A stretch of DNA of 64,000 nt, from positions 231,436-295,435 of the forward strand of contig NZ_JAHKRM010000016.1 of NCBI RefSeq assembly GCF_019396345.1, given 5' to 3'. Shown here in pieces: positions 16,137 to 24,803 of this stretch. The notes below the pieces were generated by a model, which was given only the letters and a program-made list of their open reading frames with translations, was not told the origin of the DNA and did no database searches. Position numbers and translations under genes: made by a program. Position 1 is the first letter of the stretch. The number at the start of each line of letters is the position of its first letter. This stretch comes from Nonomuraea guangzhouensis. GTDB taxonomy: Bacteria > Actinomycetota > Actinomycetes > Streptosporangiales > Streptosporangiaceae.

Positions 16137-18186
16137 CGGCCGCCTCCATCGCCTGCTCCAGCGGGAGCCGCGCGCCGACCAGCGTCCCGCCGCCGGGCGG
16201 GCAGCCGACCTCGCAGTCGCCGCCCAGCTCGGCGGCACGTTCGCGAAGCGACAGCATGCCGACGCCGGCCACCACGTCGGGCCCGATGCCCACACCGTCG
16301 TCGCGGATCGTCACGTCCAGTCTTCCCTCTCGCACGCTCAGCGTGATCTCGCACCGCGTCGCCTCCGCGTGCCTGGCCACGTTGGTCAGCGCCTCGGACA
16401 CGATCCGGTAGGCCGCCACCTCCACGGCCGCGGGCAGCATATCCAGCGCCTCGTCGCCGCCGACCACGACCCGGAGTCCCGCCGACCGGAAGCGGCCGGC
16501 CTGCTGTTCGATCGCGCCCAGCAGGCCCAGCTCGTCCAGCGCGGGCGGGCGCAGGTCGTGCACCAGCCTGCGTACGTCGGCCAGCACGCCGGTCACCTCC
16601 TCGGCCGTCTGCGCCAGGATGCGGTCGGCCTCGGCCGGCGCGGTGACCGCCAGGTTCCTGGCCGCCTCGACGCGCAGCGCCACCGCGCCCAGGCTCGGGC
16701 CCAGGCCGTCGTGCAGGTCACGGCGGAGCCTGCGGCGTTCCTCCTCCCGGGCGAGGACCAGGCGGGCGCGGATGCGCTGCAGGTCGGTGCTGAGCTCGCT
16801 GGCCCGCGCCGCCGCGGCGGCCTGCCGTACGAGATCGCCGAGCAGCCGCTGGTCGCGTTCGGTGAGGTCGGTACGGCACAGCACCAGCCGCCCCACCACC
16901 TCGCCCCGGTAGGCGACCGGCAGCGACACCGAGGGCCCGCGCGGCGAACCGTGCTCCACCACGGAACGCTCCCCGCCGGGCCGTTCGATCTCCACCCTGA
17001 CGTAGGCCAGCCGGAACGCCTCGGCCAGCGTCCTGGCCACCGCGAGCAACTGCTCGTCCGGGTCGGTGGCCAGCTCCAGCCGCTCGGCCAGCGTCGAGAC
17101 CGTGGCGTATGGGTCGTCTCGCGATCCGCGCATCAGCCGCCGCACCAGCCGCCACAGCCAGGTGCGCAGCGGCGCGTAGAGCACCGCGACGATCGCGATC
17201 GCGGCCAGCGCCGAGTCCCGCTCGCCGAGCACGCTGCCCGCCAGGGTGAACACCGCCACGTCGGCCAGGACGACCAGCGCCGCGAGCACGGCGTAGGTCA
17301 CGGTGGCGGACAGCAGCCGGTCCACGTCGTACAGCCGGTATTTCGTGACCGCGACCACCACGGCGGCGGAGGTGACCGCGATGGCCAGCCCGAGCAGCAG
17401 CGCCGGGATCTGCGGCGGCAGCCGGAGCGGGAACAGCAGCAGGAGCATGTCGGCCAGCGCGGCCCACATCAGCCAGCGGATCTGGGCCCGCCGCTCGGCG
17501 CCGGCCGCGCGGTAGCGGCGCACCGCCACCGCGAACGGCACCACCACGCTCACCAGCACCGACACGTACGCGACCCGGAGCGCGACCGCCCAGACCGGGT
17601 ACGGCAGCGCGACGGCGAACAGGTCGAACTCCAGCCGCTTGATCTCCGGCGGCAGCGAGGTCTGGTGGAAGCGTTCCATCACCGACGTGGGCGCCAGCGC
17701 CAGCAGCACCGTCAGCGATCCGGTCAGCACGAGGCTGGCCCTCGACAGCCACCGCCACAGCCGGGCCGAGGGCAGCCGCCCGTCCGGGAACAGCAGGATC
17801 AGCAGCGGCAACCCGAGCAGCAGCACCGCCCCGAAGCACGCGTAGAACCAGTACGCCACAGCGGCTCCCGGTGCGCCCGGTGCCACGTAGACGGCGTATA
17901 TCGCCCAGCTCGACGCCAGCCCGTCCGCCAGCCACAGCAGCCCGAACCCGGTCAGGACCCAGGCCACGGGATGGCGTGGCAGCCGGCGCAGCAGCAGCAC
18001 GCCGGGCCCGAGCATGGCCAGCCCCGACAGCGCCGCGGGCCAGCCCTGCTCCAGCTCGGAGTCGACCGGGATCCGCACACCGGCGGCCCGGACGTCCAGC
18101 GCCACCGTCACCGCGGTGATCGCTACCGCGACCGCGGTCAGCAGGGCGGGGATCACCAGCGCCCGCGTCTTCGTCACGACAGGCAT
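16129..18186 (-). CDS. NarL-type histidine kinase with multi-helix sensor and GAF-like region
   Basis: 685 residues from ATG 18186. About nine or ten membrane helices fill residues 1-380. A GAF-like domain follows at about 400-520 (YATVSTLAERLELATDPDEQ). The HisKA_3 dimerisation helix carries the phospho-acceptor His in RRRLRRDLHDGLGPSLG. The HATPase domain has an N-box EALTNVARHA, G1 RDDGVGIG and G2 GMLSLRERAAELGG. All catalytic motifs are intact. It overlaps the response regulator by 8 bp. It is divergent from the membrane protein at 18324, a possible regulated gene. Confidence 0.95.
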   Translation of the reverse strand: MPVVTKTRALVIPALLTAVAVAITAVTVALDVRAAGVRIPVDSELEQGWPAALSGLAMLGPGVLLLRRLPRHPVAWVLTGFGLLWLADGLASSWAIYAVYVAPGAPGAAVAYWFYACFGAVLLLGLPLLILLFPDGRLPSARLWRWLSRASLVLTGSLTVLLALAPTSVMERFHQTSLPPEIKRLEFDLFAVALPYPVWAVALRVAYVSVLVSVVVPFAVAVRRYRAAGAERRAQIRWLMWAALADMLLLLFPLRLPPQIPALLLGLAIAVTSAAVVVAVTKYRLYDVDRLLSATVTYAVLAALVVLADVAVFTLAGSVLGERDSALAAIAIVAVLYAPLRTWLWRLVRRLMRGSRDDPYATVSTLAERLELATDPDEQLLAVARTLAEAFRLAYVRVEIERPGGERSVVEHGSPRGPSVSLPVAYRGEVVGRLVLCRTDLTERDQRLLGDLVRQAAAAARASELSTDLQRIRARLVLAREEERRRLRRDLHDGLGPSLGAVALRVEAARNLAVTAPAEADRILAQTAEEVTGVLADVRRLVHDLRPPALDELGLLGAIEQQAGRFRSAGLRVVVGGDEALDMLPAAVEVAAYRIVSEALTNVARHAEATRCEITLSVREGRLDVTIRDDGVGIGPDVVAGVGMLSLRERAAELGGDCEVGCPPGGGTLVGARLPLEQAMEAAGV

Positions 18187-18323
18187 TACACCCGATTTGT
18201 CGGCCAATGTCCCGGGACGAGGGTCCCGGGACAACAACGGGACATCTGGCCCTGCCTGCCCGGGTCGGCCCGCCCGGAAGCTGGTCCTCGTTGCCAACCG
18301 CTCCGGAAAGGACCCAGATCACC

Positions 18324-18974
18324 ATGGACGCTCACATCACCACCACCCCCGCGAAAGCCCGCACCGACACGACCGCCTCCGGCGAACCGCCCGTCTCCGG
18401 CAAGCCGCTCATCTCACCTGGCACGATTCGCGTCCTGGGCCTGACGCTGACCGCCGGCACGCTCGCCTGGGCCACGAGCATCTTCCTGTACGGGACGCAG
18501 AACACCGGCTTCGCCGAGCGCTTCGGCGACCTGACCGGACTCCTCTTCCAGGGCGGCGTGTTCGCCCTGCTCACCGTGCAGGCCAGGACCCAGGCCACCG
18601 GGATCACCCGGGTCTCCAGGATCATGCTCCGGGTCGAGGCGGTGCTGCTCGCGCTGGCCAGCGTCTGGTCGCTGCTGCACGGCGTCCTGCCCGAGCCCGC
18701 GCAGGACGGCCCGTTGCTGGCGATCCTCGACCTCTTCTGGCCGCTGTCGATGCTCGGCATGATGATCATCGGGGTGAAGCTCGCGGTGGCCGGGCGGTGG
18801 CGCGGGCCGCTGCGCTGGTGGCCGCTGATCGCCGAGAGCTGGGCCGTCGTGACGGTCCCGCTGTTCATCGTGTTCGGTGAGCAGGCGTCCCGGTGGGTGG
18901 GCGGCACGCACCTGATCATCGGGTACGCCACCCTCGGCGCCCTCCTGACCTGGCGTCCGCAGCTGACCCGCTAG
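18324..18974 (+). CDS. Integral membrane protein of unknown function
   Basis: 216 residues from ATG 18324, with GGAAAGGAC upstream. A hydrophilic N-terminus of about 40 residues, rich in Thr, Pro and Ala, is followed by about six membrane helices (for example VLGLTLTAGTLAWATSIFLY and PLSMLGMMIIGVKLAVAG). No transporter signature or catalytic motif was found. It is divergent from the NarL-type kinase, the position often occupied by a gene controlled by the pair. Confidence 0.78.
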   Translation: MDAHITTTPAKARTDTTASGEPPVSGKPLISPGTIRVLGLTLTAGTLAWATSIFLYGTQNTGFAERFGDLTGLLFQGGVFALLTVQARTQATGITRVSRIMLRVEAVLLALASVWSLLHGVLPEPAQDGPLLAILDLFWPLSMLGMMIIGVKLAVAGRWRGPLRWWPLIAESWAVVTVPLFIVFGEQASRWVGGTHLIIGYATLGALLTWRPQLTR

Positions 18975-19071
18975 CAGCGATAAGTGCGGCTTTTATCCCT
19001 TAATAGGGGTCATTCCGATACGATCAGCTACTTGTGGGGAATGCTCGAGCCGTGCTTCTGGAGGATCGCTG

Positions 19072-19371
19072 ATGGCGAAGGTCGACCTTCACCGCCAGGC
19101 GCTCGAAGACTGCCAGTCGTCGGCGAACCGGCTGTCCAAGGAGTTCGCCGACCTCGCGGGCCAGTATCCGGCCAAGACCGCCGACTCCACGATGTTCGGT
19201 GAGCTGACCGGCGCCGCCTCACTGGCCGCCGTCCTCGACAAGATCGAGAAGGGCGTTTCTGGGGAGCTCGGGCAGGCCCAGCACAAGCTCCAGGGCGTCG
19301 AGCGGGCCCTGGAGAAGGTGGTCGACAACGTCCGAGCGGCCAACAAGTCCTCGGGCGCGGATCAGGAGTGA
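19072..19371 (+). CDS. WXG100-like small helical protein (ESX partner candidate)
   Basis: 99 residues from an ATG with TGGAGG at a good distance. Two long predicted helices (about residues 3-30 and 55-90, heptad-rich: LDKIEKGVSGELGQAQHKLQ) are joined by a short turn. The size and shape match an ESX/WXG100-superfamily partner, although the WXG tripeptide itself is absent. The stop overlaps the GTG of the next gene as GTGA. The next gene contains a WXG100 domain with an intact turn, so the pair probably forms a heterodimer for type VII secretion. No secretion-machine genes are in the window. Confidence 0.72.
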   Translation: MAKVDLHRQALEDCQSSANRLSKEFADLAGQYPAKTADSTMFGELTGAASLAAVLDKIEKGVSGELGQAQHKLQGVERALEKVVDNVRAANKSSGADQE

Positions 19372-20489
19372 GTGTGGAGCTCGGCGATCTGCCCGGCGGC
19401 GACGTGCTGGCGCGCATCCTGAAGCAGGTCAGCGGCGATCCCGGCACGATCCGCGACGTCGCCAAGCGATGGCGCGGCGCGGGCGGCAAGACCGGCGAGT
19501 ACGTCGGCCGGCTCGGCACCGCCGTCAAGGGCGTCAACACGGCCTGGCAGGGTGATTCCGCCGACGCCTTCGACAAGTACATGAGCCGCTACTCTACGGC
19601 CGGCGGCGATCTCTACGACGCCATGACCGACAGCGCGACCGTCCTCGACAACGTCGCCCAAACGCTGGAGACCTCCGCCTCGAAGGTACGCGGGATCTGC
19701 GGTGACGTCCTCGACAAGGCCGTTGCGTACAAGACCGCCCACCCCAAGGCCACGCAGGCGGAGTTCGACAAGGCGCTCTCGTCGCACGTCTCCGACGCGG
19801 TCGAGGACGCGACGGTGCACCTCAACTCCGCCAACAAGGCCGTGAACCAGGCCGCGAAGACGATCGGCGGCCATTGGGACGACCGGGAGACGACGTTCGC
19901 GGCCATCAAGGCGCCCGGCGACCAGACGTTCGTGCCCGGGCCGGGCCACACCGTCCATTGGGACAAGACGCCGCTCCCGGACTGGCAGAAGACGTCGCTG
20001 GCGAGTGCGGACGGCAGCGGTGCCGGCCCCGCCCCCGCATCGAGCCCAGGTGGCGGGTCCCCGACGGCCGCGTCTTCCGGGGGCGGAGGTGGCGGCGGGG
20101 GCGGGACCGCTCAGGCCGTGCCGTACGTGCCGGGCGGCGGTTCCGGGGCCGACATCGTCAACGCCGCGCGGCAGCACCTCGGCAAGCCGTACGTCTGGGG
20201 CGCCAACGGCCCGAAGGCCTTCGACTGCAGCGGGCTCGTCTACTACTCGCTGAACCAGGCGGGCATCAAGATCGGCGACACCACGGCGGCCGGCTACCAG
20301 GCGAGCGGGCAACCGATCTCAGGGCCGCCGCAGCCCGGCGACCTCGTCTTCTTCGGCGCCCCGCCCGACCACATAGGGATCTACATAGGCGACGGCAAGA
20401 TGATCCACGCGCCGCACCCGGGAGCGAACGTCAGGGTGGGAGAGGTGGCGGTCCAGCACGGCCCGATCACCTACCGGCGCATCTCCTGA
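19368..20489 (+). CDS. WXG100 domain fused to NlpC/P60 peptidoglycan hydrolase
   Basis: 373 residues from a GTG overlapping the previous stop. Residues about 1-100 form a WXG100-like helical hairpin with the turn WQG at 60-62 (NTAWQGDSADAFDKYMSRY). A helical region follows at 100-200, then a Gly/Ser/Pro/Ala linker (about 215-250, with a run of nine Gly), then an NlpC/P60 domain at about 260-373. The catalytic Cys287 is in AFDCSGLVYYSL and His335 is in DHIGIYIGDG. There is no Sec signal, so export would depend on the ESX route. This is a candidate secreted cell-wall hydrolase whose secretion domain and enzyme are in one chain. Confidence 0.9.
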   Translation: MSVELGDLPGGDVLARILKQVSGDPGTIRDVAKRWRGAGGKTGEYVGRLGTAVKGVNTAWQGDSADAFDKYMSRYSTAGGDLYDAMTDSATVLDNVAQTLETSASKVRGICGDVLDKAVAYKTAHPKATQAEFDKALSSHVSDAVEDATVHLNSANKAVNQAAKTIGGHWDDRETTFAAIKAPGDQTFVPGPGHTVHWDKTPLPDWQKTSLASADGSGAGPAPASSPGGGSPTAASSGGGGGGGGGTAQAVPYVPGGGSGADIVNAARQHLGKPYVWGANGPKAFDCSGLVYYSLNQAGIKIGDTTAAGYQASGQPISGPPQPGDLVFFGAPPDHIGIYIGDGKMIHAPHPGANVRVGEVAVQHGPITYRRIS

Positions 20490-20540
20490 TCCACACTTCT
20501 TGCGCTGTTCTTGGGCCATTTTTGGCCTGACACACGCGAA

Positions 20541-20566
20541 CCGGGGCCCGCACCCGCGGACCCCGG
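20541..20566. terminator. Bidirectional hairpin between convergent genes
   Basis: CCGGGG at 20541-20546 pairs with CCCCGG at 20561-20566, extended inward by three pairs after one mismatch. It sits between the WXG100-hydrolase gene and the cold-shock gene, which converge. No strong T-run follows. Confidence 0.55.
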
Positions 20567-20589
20567 CTCGTCGTGATGATGCGTCGTGA

Positions 20590-20793
20590 TCAGACCGGGA
20601 CGATGTTCTCGGCCTGCGGGCCCTTCTGGCCCTGCGTGATGTCGAAGCTCACCTTCTGGCCTTCCTGCAGCTCGCGGAAGCCCTGGGTGGCGATGTTCGA
20701 GTAGTGGGCGAAGACGTCGGCGCCGCCGCCGTCCTGCTGGATGAAGCCGAAGCCCTTTTCCGAGTTGAACCACTTCACGGTGCCAGTCGCCAT
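20590..20793 (-). CDS. cspA: Cold-shock protein, CspA family
   Basis: 67 residues from ATG 20793 with AAGGGAG upstream, the usual length. The RNP1-like motif KGFGFIQQDGG and the RNP2-like DVFAHYS are intact, as is the opening MATGTVKWFN and the ending GPQAENIVPV. It binds single-stranded RNA and DNA as a chaperone in the cytoplasm. A long upstream region without a gene is consistent with a structured 5' leader, which is common in this family. Which of several csp paralogues it is cannot be decided. Confidence 0.96.
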   Translation of the reverse strand: MATGTVKWFNSEKGFGFIQQDGGGADVFAHYSNIATQGFRELQEGQKVSFDITQGQKGPQAENIVPV

Positions 20794-21275
20794 GTCGATC
20801 TCCCTTGATAGGCGCAGAGCTGGGACGCGCAGGTCACGAATCCCATGTCGCCGCAATGACCCATCCGGAAATGACCGGGTGAAAACAACACGCCTTTGGG
20901 GGGCAAACCCCGTCGGGCGCGCACAGAGTTCGTGGGTACCAAAACTGCAACAGCTGTCACGCTAGCACGTGGACTCTCGTAGTCCCTCACGAGAAATGGC
21001 AGATCTTTGGACCTGCCTGGTGGAACGGAAAATCACCGCTGCCGCGCCATCCCCAGCCGCCCGGCCGCCTTCACTCCGGCGACGAGCGCGGGCAGTCCCG
21101 GCCTCGCCGCGGCGCCGGCTTATGTTAACCCGACATAGACAAATCAAAGCGGCATATCAGACAGCTCTAATGTTGCGTCGGCAGAGTTCAAGTCATGCGG
21201 ATGACCCTTCGAGGCCGAATTCATCGGGGGTTCGGCCAGGTCATCCAGGATTGGACGTTGATCTCAGTGCGCTTC
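20794..21275. other. Divergent intergenic region, probable csp leader
   Basis: About 480 bp lie between the minus-strand cold-shock gene and the plus-strand exported gene. The half next to the csp gene probably holds its promoter and long leader. The other half is comparatively AT-rich at about 21120-21190 (TTAACCCGACATAGAC) and probably holds the promoter of the exported gene. No convincing coding frame or known riboswitch was found. Confidence 0.45.
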
Positions 21276-21791
21276 ATGAAGCCCCTCACCGTGACCGCCG
21301 CCGCCACCGCTCTCATCGCCCTGCCGTTCGCGGGCGGCGCATTCGCCGACACCGCGAAGCCGCACCCCACCACGACGGTCACGCCGGGCCCGAAGACCAC
21401 CCCCACCACCCTGCCGACCGCACCGGTGAAGACCGCCCGCCCCACCCCCACGGCTGACACCCTGTACGTGCAGGAGACCAAGCGGCGCGACCACACCTCC
21501 CTCGACGTGTCCGTCAACCCGAGCCGGGTCAAGCAGGGCGCCTCCTACGGGGTGACCATCGTCGTCAAGGGCGCGCCGGCGGGCGGCAAGGCCACGATCA
21601 CCAGCCCCGAGGGCAAGAGCTACCGGGTCTCTCTCGACCAGCGGAAGGTCACCAAGACCCTGACCGTGCCGGCCCACGCCAAGCCCGGCACCAAGACCGT
21701 GTCCGTCAAGGTCGGCAACCGGGTCGCCACCGCCACGTTCACCGTCGTGGGCCGCGCCCACCGCGATGACCACCGCCACGAGGGCAAGTAG
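21276..21791 (+). CDS. Exported protein with an Ig-like beta domain
   Basis: 171 residues from ATG 21276; GTG 21267 and ATG 21195 are in frame, and none has a strong ribosome-binding site. The signal peptide is MKPLTVTAAATALIALPFAG, cleaved after AFA. A Thr/Pro-rich spacer (about residues 30-62) leads to a beta-sandwich domain (about 75-160) with the pattern DVSVNPSRVKQGASYGVTIV, then TKTVSVKVGNRVATATFTVV, as in bacterial Ig-like or YSIRK-type repeats. The tail is basic and His-rich. There is no sortase motif. It is probably secreted or cell-wall associated. Confidence 0.75.
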   Translation: MKPLTVTAAATALIALPFAGGAFADTAKPHPTTTVTPGPKTTPTTLPTAPVKTARPTPTADTLYVQETKRRDHTSLDVSVNPSRVKQGASYGVTIVVKGAPAGGKATITSPEGKSYRVSLDQRKVTKTLTVPAHAKPGTKTVSVKVGNRVATATFTVVGRAHRDDHRHEGK

Positions 21792-21856
21792 ACCCTCGTC
21801 GCGGACTCGACCCGCGCCGCGGACCGGCCGTGTCCCCGTGGCCGGTCTGGCGTGGG

Positions 21857-21900
21857 CGCCGCGCCGCCGTACCAGAACGAGCTGGTACGGCGGCGCGGCG
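21857..21900. terminator. Perfect 19-bp stem hairpin
   Basis: The arms 21857-21875 and 21882-21900 are exact reverse complements with a 6-nt loop (AACGAG). It sits between two convergent genes that end at 21791 and 21906 and probably ends transcription from both sides. A smaller hairpin (GACCGGCC/GGCCGGTC, 21822-21847) precedes it. Confidence 0.8.
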
Positions 21901-21905
21901 CGGGA

Positions 21906-22406
21906 TCACACGCCGAACGGCGGCGCGTACCTGATGGTGCCCGCCGGCAGCGGGCTCCCGTCCAGCGACATGGCCATCAGCGCCTCGTCCGGCACGTCGA
22001 AGGACACGCCGATGCCGTGGCCGGAGGCGATCGTGAAGCCGAACCGCGGATAGTACTCGGGATGTCCGAGCACGACCACGGCGCTCTCGCCCCGCTCACG
22101 GGCCGCCTGGAGCGCGGCCCGGGTCACCGCCGCGCCCGCTCCCTGCCGCTGTACGGCCTGCGACACGGCCACCGGCCCGAGGGCCAGCGCGGACGCCTGC
22201 CCGATGTGGCAGCGGGTGAGCAGGGCATAGGCGACGATGTCCCCCTCAGGGGAGACCCCCACCCAGGACAGACCCGGAATCCAGGCCGGATCGCGGCGCA
22301 GCGCCTCGACGAGGTCGGCTTCCAGCGGGGTGGGGAAGGCCGACAGGTTGACCGCGCGAATGGCAGCGGCGTCTTCAGGCGTTTCCGCCCGCAGTGAGAT
22401 GTTCAA
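21906..22406 (-). CDS. GNAT-family N-acetyltransferase
   Basis: 166 residues from TTG 22406 with GAAGGG upstream. The fold signature is intact: LSAF..LEADLVEALR at the N-terminus, strand four ASALALGPVAV followed by the acetyl-CoA loop VQRQGAGAAVTRAAL (R/Q-x-x-G-x-G/A), and the later VLGHPEYYPRFGF, characteristic of the YhbS-type subgroup. It acetylates a small molecule or an amino group; the substrate is unknown. Confidence 0.9.
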   Translation of the reverse strand: MNISLRAETPEDAAAIRAVNLSAFPTPLEADLVEALRRDPAWIPGLSWVGVSPEGDIVAYALLTRCHIGQASALALGPVAVSQAVQRQGAGAAVTRAALQAARERGESAVVVLGHPEYYPRFGFTIASGHGIGVSFDVPDEALMAMSLDGSPLPAGTIRYAPPFGV

Positions 22407-22746
22407 CGGAACCCTTCATCGGATGAGAGGGCTCCCGCGGAGAACGGCCGAGCTCAGCGGCGTTGACCGGCTCCCGGGCAGCCCGTAGAGACAGGAGAGG
22501 AGATGCCGCGCACAGCGGCCACCCAACGGGCGGTCATACGCTCCTCGCTCCTTTCCCTACTCACCGGCGCCTCAGCCGTCGTTCATCCGACAATGATCAA
22601 CATACCGCACGGCCCGGCGAAATGCACGATCGACAGCGTTCGCCGAAGATTGGCTGGAGCGGGCGTTCGGTAGGCGGGGTTCACAAAGGCGCTCGACGCG
22701 ATCAATGTGGCGAGGAAGGTCTTCGAACAGAGGGGTGTGGCGTGAG
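22407..22746. other. Intergenic region upstream of the Tm-1-like operon
   Basis: 340 bp with no plausible gene. It should hold the promoters of the divergent GNAT gene and the UPF0261 gene. No operator palindrome stood out. Confidence 0.5.
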
Positions 22747-23976
22747 ATGCCGACCGTCGTACTGATCGGGACGCTCGACACCAAGGGCGAGGAGTACGCC
22801 TGGCTGCGCAACCGGCTGGTGGAGCTGGGCAGCGACGTGCTCGTGGTCGACACGGGAGTGAACGACCCCGGCGTGGCACTGCCGGCCGACGTCTCCAACG
22901 AGCGGGTGGCCGAGGCGGTCGGCGGTGATCTGCGGGCGCTCCAGGAGGGGGGCGACCGTGGGGCCGCCGTCACCGCGATGGGCGAGGGCGCGGCGGTGGT
23001 CATGGCCGAGCTGTATGGCGAGGGCCGGGTCGACGCGGTGCTGGCCGTGGGCGGCAGCGGTGGATCGTCGATCGCCGCGCGGGCGGTCCGCGACCTGCCC
23101 ATCGGCCTGCCCAAGTTGATCGTGTCCACGATGGCGTCGGGTGATGTGTCGCCTTATGTCGGGGCCAGGGATGTCACGCTGATGTACAGCGTGGTCGACA
23201 TCGCCGGCGTCAACCGGGTCTCCCGGGCGATTCTCGGCAACGCGGCGGCCGCCGCCTCGGGCATGGCCAAGGCGCACCACCTGGCCAGGGCGGCGCGGAC
23301 CGCGCAGAGTGAGGATCGGCCGCTGATCGGCGCGTCGATGTTCGGCGTGACCACCCCCGCCGTGGACGCGGCGCGCGCGCGGCTGGACGAGCTCGGTTAC
23401 GAGGTGCTGGTCTTCCACGCGACCGGGTCGGGCGGCCGGGCGCTGGAGGGGCTGGCGGCGAGCGGGCTGCTGGCCGGGGTGCTGGATCTGACCACCACCG
23501 AGCTGGCCGACGACCTGGTCGGCGGGGTTCTGTCGGCGGGACCCGAGCGGCTGACGGCGGCGGGCGCGCACGGCGTGCCGCAGGTGGTCGCCCCCGGCGC
23601 CCTGGACATGGTCAACTTCGGCCCGCGCGACACTGTGCCCCCGCGGTTCGCGAACCGGCTGCTGTACGTGCACAACCCGACCGTCACGCTGATGCGTACC
23701 ACGCCGGAGGAGATGGCCGAGCTGGGTGCTCGGGTGGCCGCCAAGCTCGGCGCGGCGACCGGCCCGACGGAGCTGTTCATCCCGTGGCGGGGCGTGTCCG
23801 CCCTGGATGCGCCGGGCATGGACTTCCACGACCCCAAGGCCGACGAGGCCTGCTTCGAGGCGCTGGCCGCCTTCCCCGCGACCGAGCGGCTCGACCTGCA
23901 CATCAACGACCCGGAGTTCGGCCGGGCGATGGCCGAGCGGCTGCATCGCCTCATCTCGGGAGGGGATCCCTCGTGA
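22747..23976 (+). CDS. Tm-1-like ATP-binding domain protein (UPF0261)
   Basis: 409 residues from ATG 22747. It opens MPTVVLIGTLDTKGEEYAW, the hallmark of the UPF0261/Tm-1-like family, and contains AVGGSGGSSIAARAVRDLPI and LPKLIVSTMASGDVSPYVG, which form the nucleotide-binding part. The C-terminal lobe includes VVAPGALDMVNFGPRDTVP and LFIPWRGVSALDAPG. Bacterial members are cytoplasmic with no firmly known reaction. In tomato Tm-1 this domain is the N-terminal half of a longer protein whose C-terminal half is a TIM barrel, and here such a barrel follows, overlapping by 4 bp. Confidence 0.93.
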   Translation: MPTVVLIGTLDTKGEEYAWLRNRLVELGSDVLVVDTGVNDPGVALPADVSNERVAEAVGGDLRALQEGGDRGAAVTAMGEGAAVVMAELYGEGRVDAVLAVGGSGGSSIAARAVRDLPIGLPKLIVSTMASGDVSPYVGARDVTLMYSVVDIAGVNRVSRAILGNAAAAASGMAKAHHLARAARTAQSEDRPLIGASMFGVTTPAVDAARARLDELGYEVLVFHATGSGGRALEGLAASGLLAGVLDLTTTELADDLVGGVLSAGPERLTAAGAHGVPQVVAPGALDMVNFGPRDTVPPRFANRLLYVHNPTVTLMRTTPEEMAELGARVAAKLGAATGPTELFIPWRGVSALDAPGMDFHDPKADEACFEALAAFPATERLDLHINDPEFGRAMAERLHRLISGGDPS

Positions 23977-24794
23977 CCAGACAGGAGGTGCTGGCCAGGC
24001 TGCGCCGTACCGTCGCGGCGGGGCGGCCGGTGATCGGCGCCGGCGCGGGCACGGGCCTGTCGGCCAAGTGCGCGGAGGCCGGCGGCGTCGATCTGATCAT
24101 CATCTACAACTCCGGCCGCTACCGGATGGCCGGGCGCGGCTCGCTGGCCGGGCTGCTGCCCTACGGCGACGCGAACCAGATCGTCGTCGAGATGGCGTCC
24201 GAGGTGCTGCCCGTCGTCGCCGACACCCCGGTGCTCGCGGGCGTCTGCGGCACCGACCCGTTCCGGGTCATGCCGCGCTTCCTCGACCAGCTCGCCGCGA
24301 TGGGCTTCGCGGGCGTACAGAACTTTCCCACCGTGGGCCTGTACGACGGGGTCTTCCGGCAGAACCTGGAGGAGACCGGCATGGGCTACGAGCTGGAGGT
24401 GGAGATGGTCCGGCTGGCCCACGAGCGCGACCTGGTCACCGCTCCTTACGTCTTCGACGAGGACCAGGCCCGAGCCATGGCCGGGGCCGGCGCCGACGTC
24501 CTGGTGCCGCACGTCGGGCTGACCACCAAGGGCAGCATCGGCGCGGGCACCGCCCTGACCCTGGACGAGGCCGTGACCCGGGTGCAGGCCATGCGCGACG
24601 CCGCGGCGGCCGTCCGGCCCGACATCCTCGTGCTCTGTCACGGCGGCCCGATCGCCGAGCCCGACGACGCCGCCTATGTCCTGTCGCGCACCCAGGGCGT
24701 GGTGGGCTTCTTCGGCGCCTCGTCCGTCGAGCGGCTGCCGACGGAACGGGCCATCACCGAGCAGGTACGAGCCTTCAAAGCACTGAACTTCTGA
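23973..24794 (+). CDS. PEP-hydrolase-like TIM-barrel protein
   Basis: 273 residues from a GTG that overlaps the previous stop as GTGA, with GGGAGGGG upstream. The PF09370-type motifs are VIGAGAGTGLSAKCAEAGGV, LIIIYNSGRYRMAGRGSLAG, VLAGVCGTDPFR and GVQNFPTVGLYDG, with HVGLTTKGSIGAGTAL and LCHGGPI later in the barrel. Related proteins are annotated as phosphoenolpyruvate hydrolases or TIM-barrel signalling proteins; the true reaction is uncertain. Coupling to the UPF0261 gene and a cupin suggests that the three act together. Confidence 0.92.
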   Translation: MTRQEVLARLRRTVAAGRPVIGAGAGTGLSAKCAEAGGVDLIIIYNSGRYRMAGRGSLAGLLPYGDANQIVVEMASEVLPVVADTPVLAGVCGTDPFRVMPRFLDQLAAMGFAGVQNFPTVGLYDGVFRQNLEETGMGYELEVEMVRLAHERDLVTAPYVFDEDQARAMAGAGADVLVPHVGLTTKGSIGAGTALTLDEAVTRVQAMRDAAAAVRPDILVLCHGGPIAEPDDAAYVLSRTQGVVGFFGASSVERLPTERAITEQVRAFKALNF

Positions 24795-24803
24795 GGAGCC
24801 GCC

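Noticed and set aside
16369..18444. 691-codon plus-strand frame opposite the histidine kinase
   Set aside because: Arg/Gln/His-rich shadow translation; the minus strand has intact HisKA_3 and HATPase motifs.
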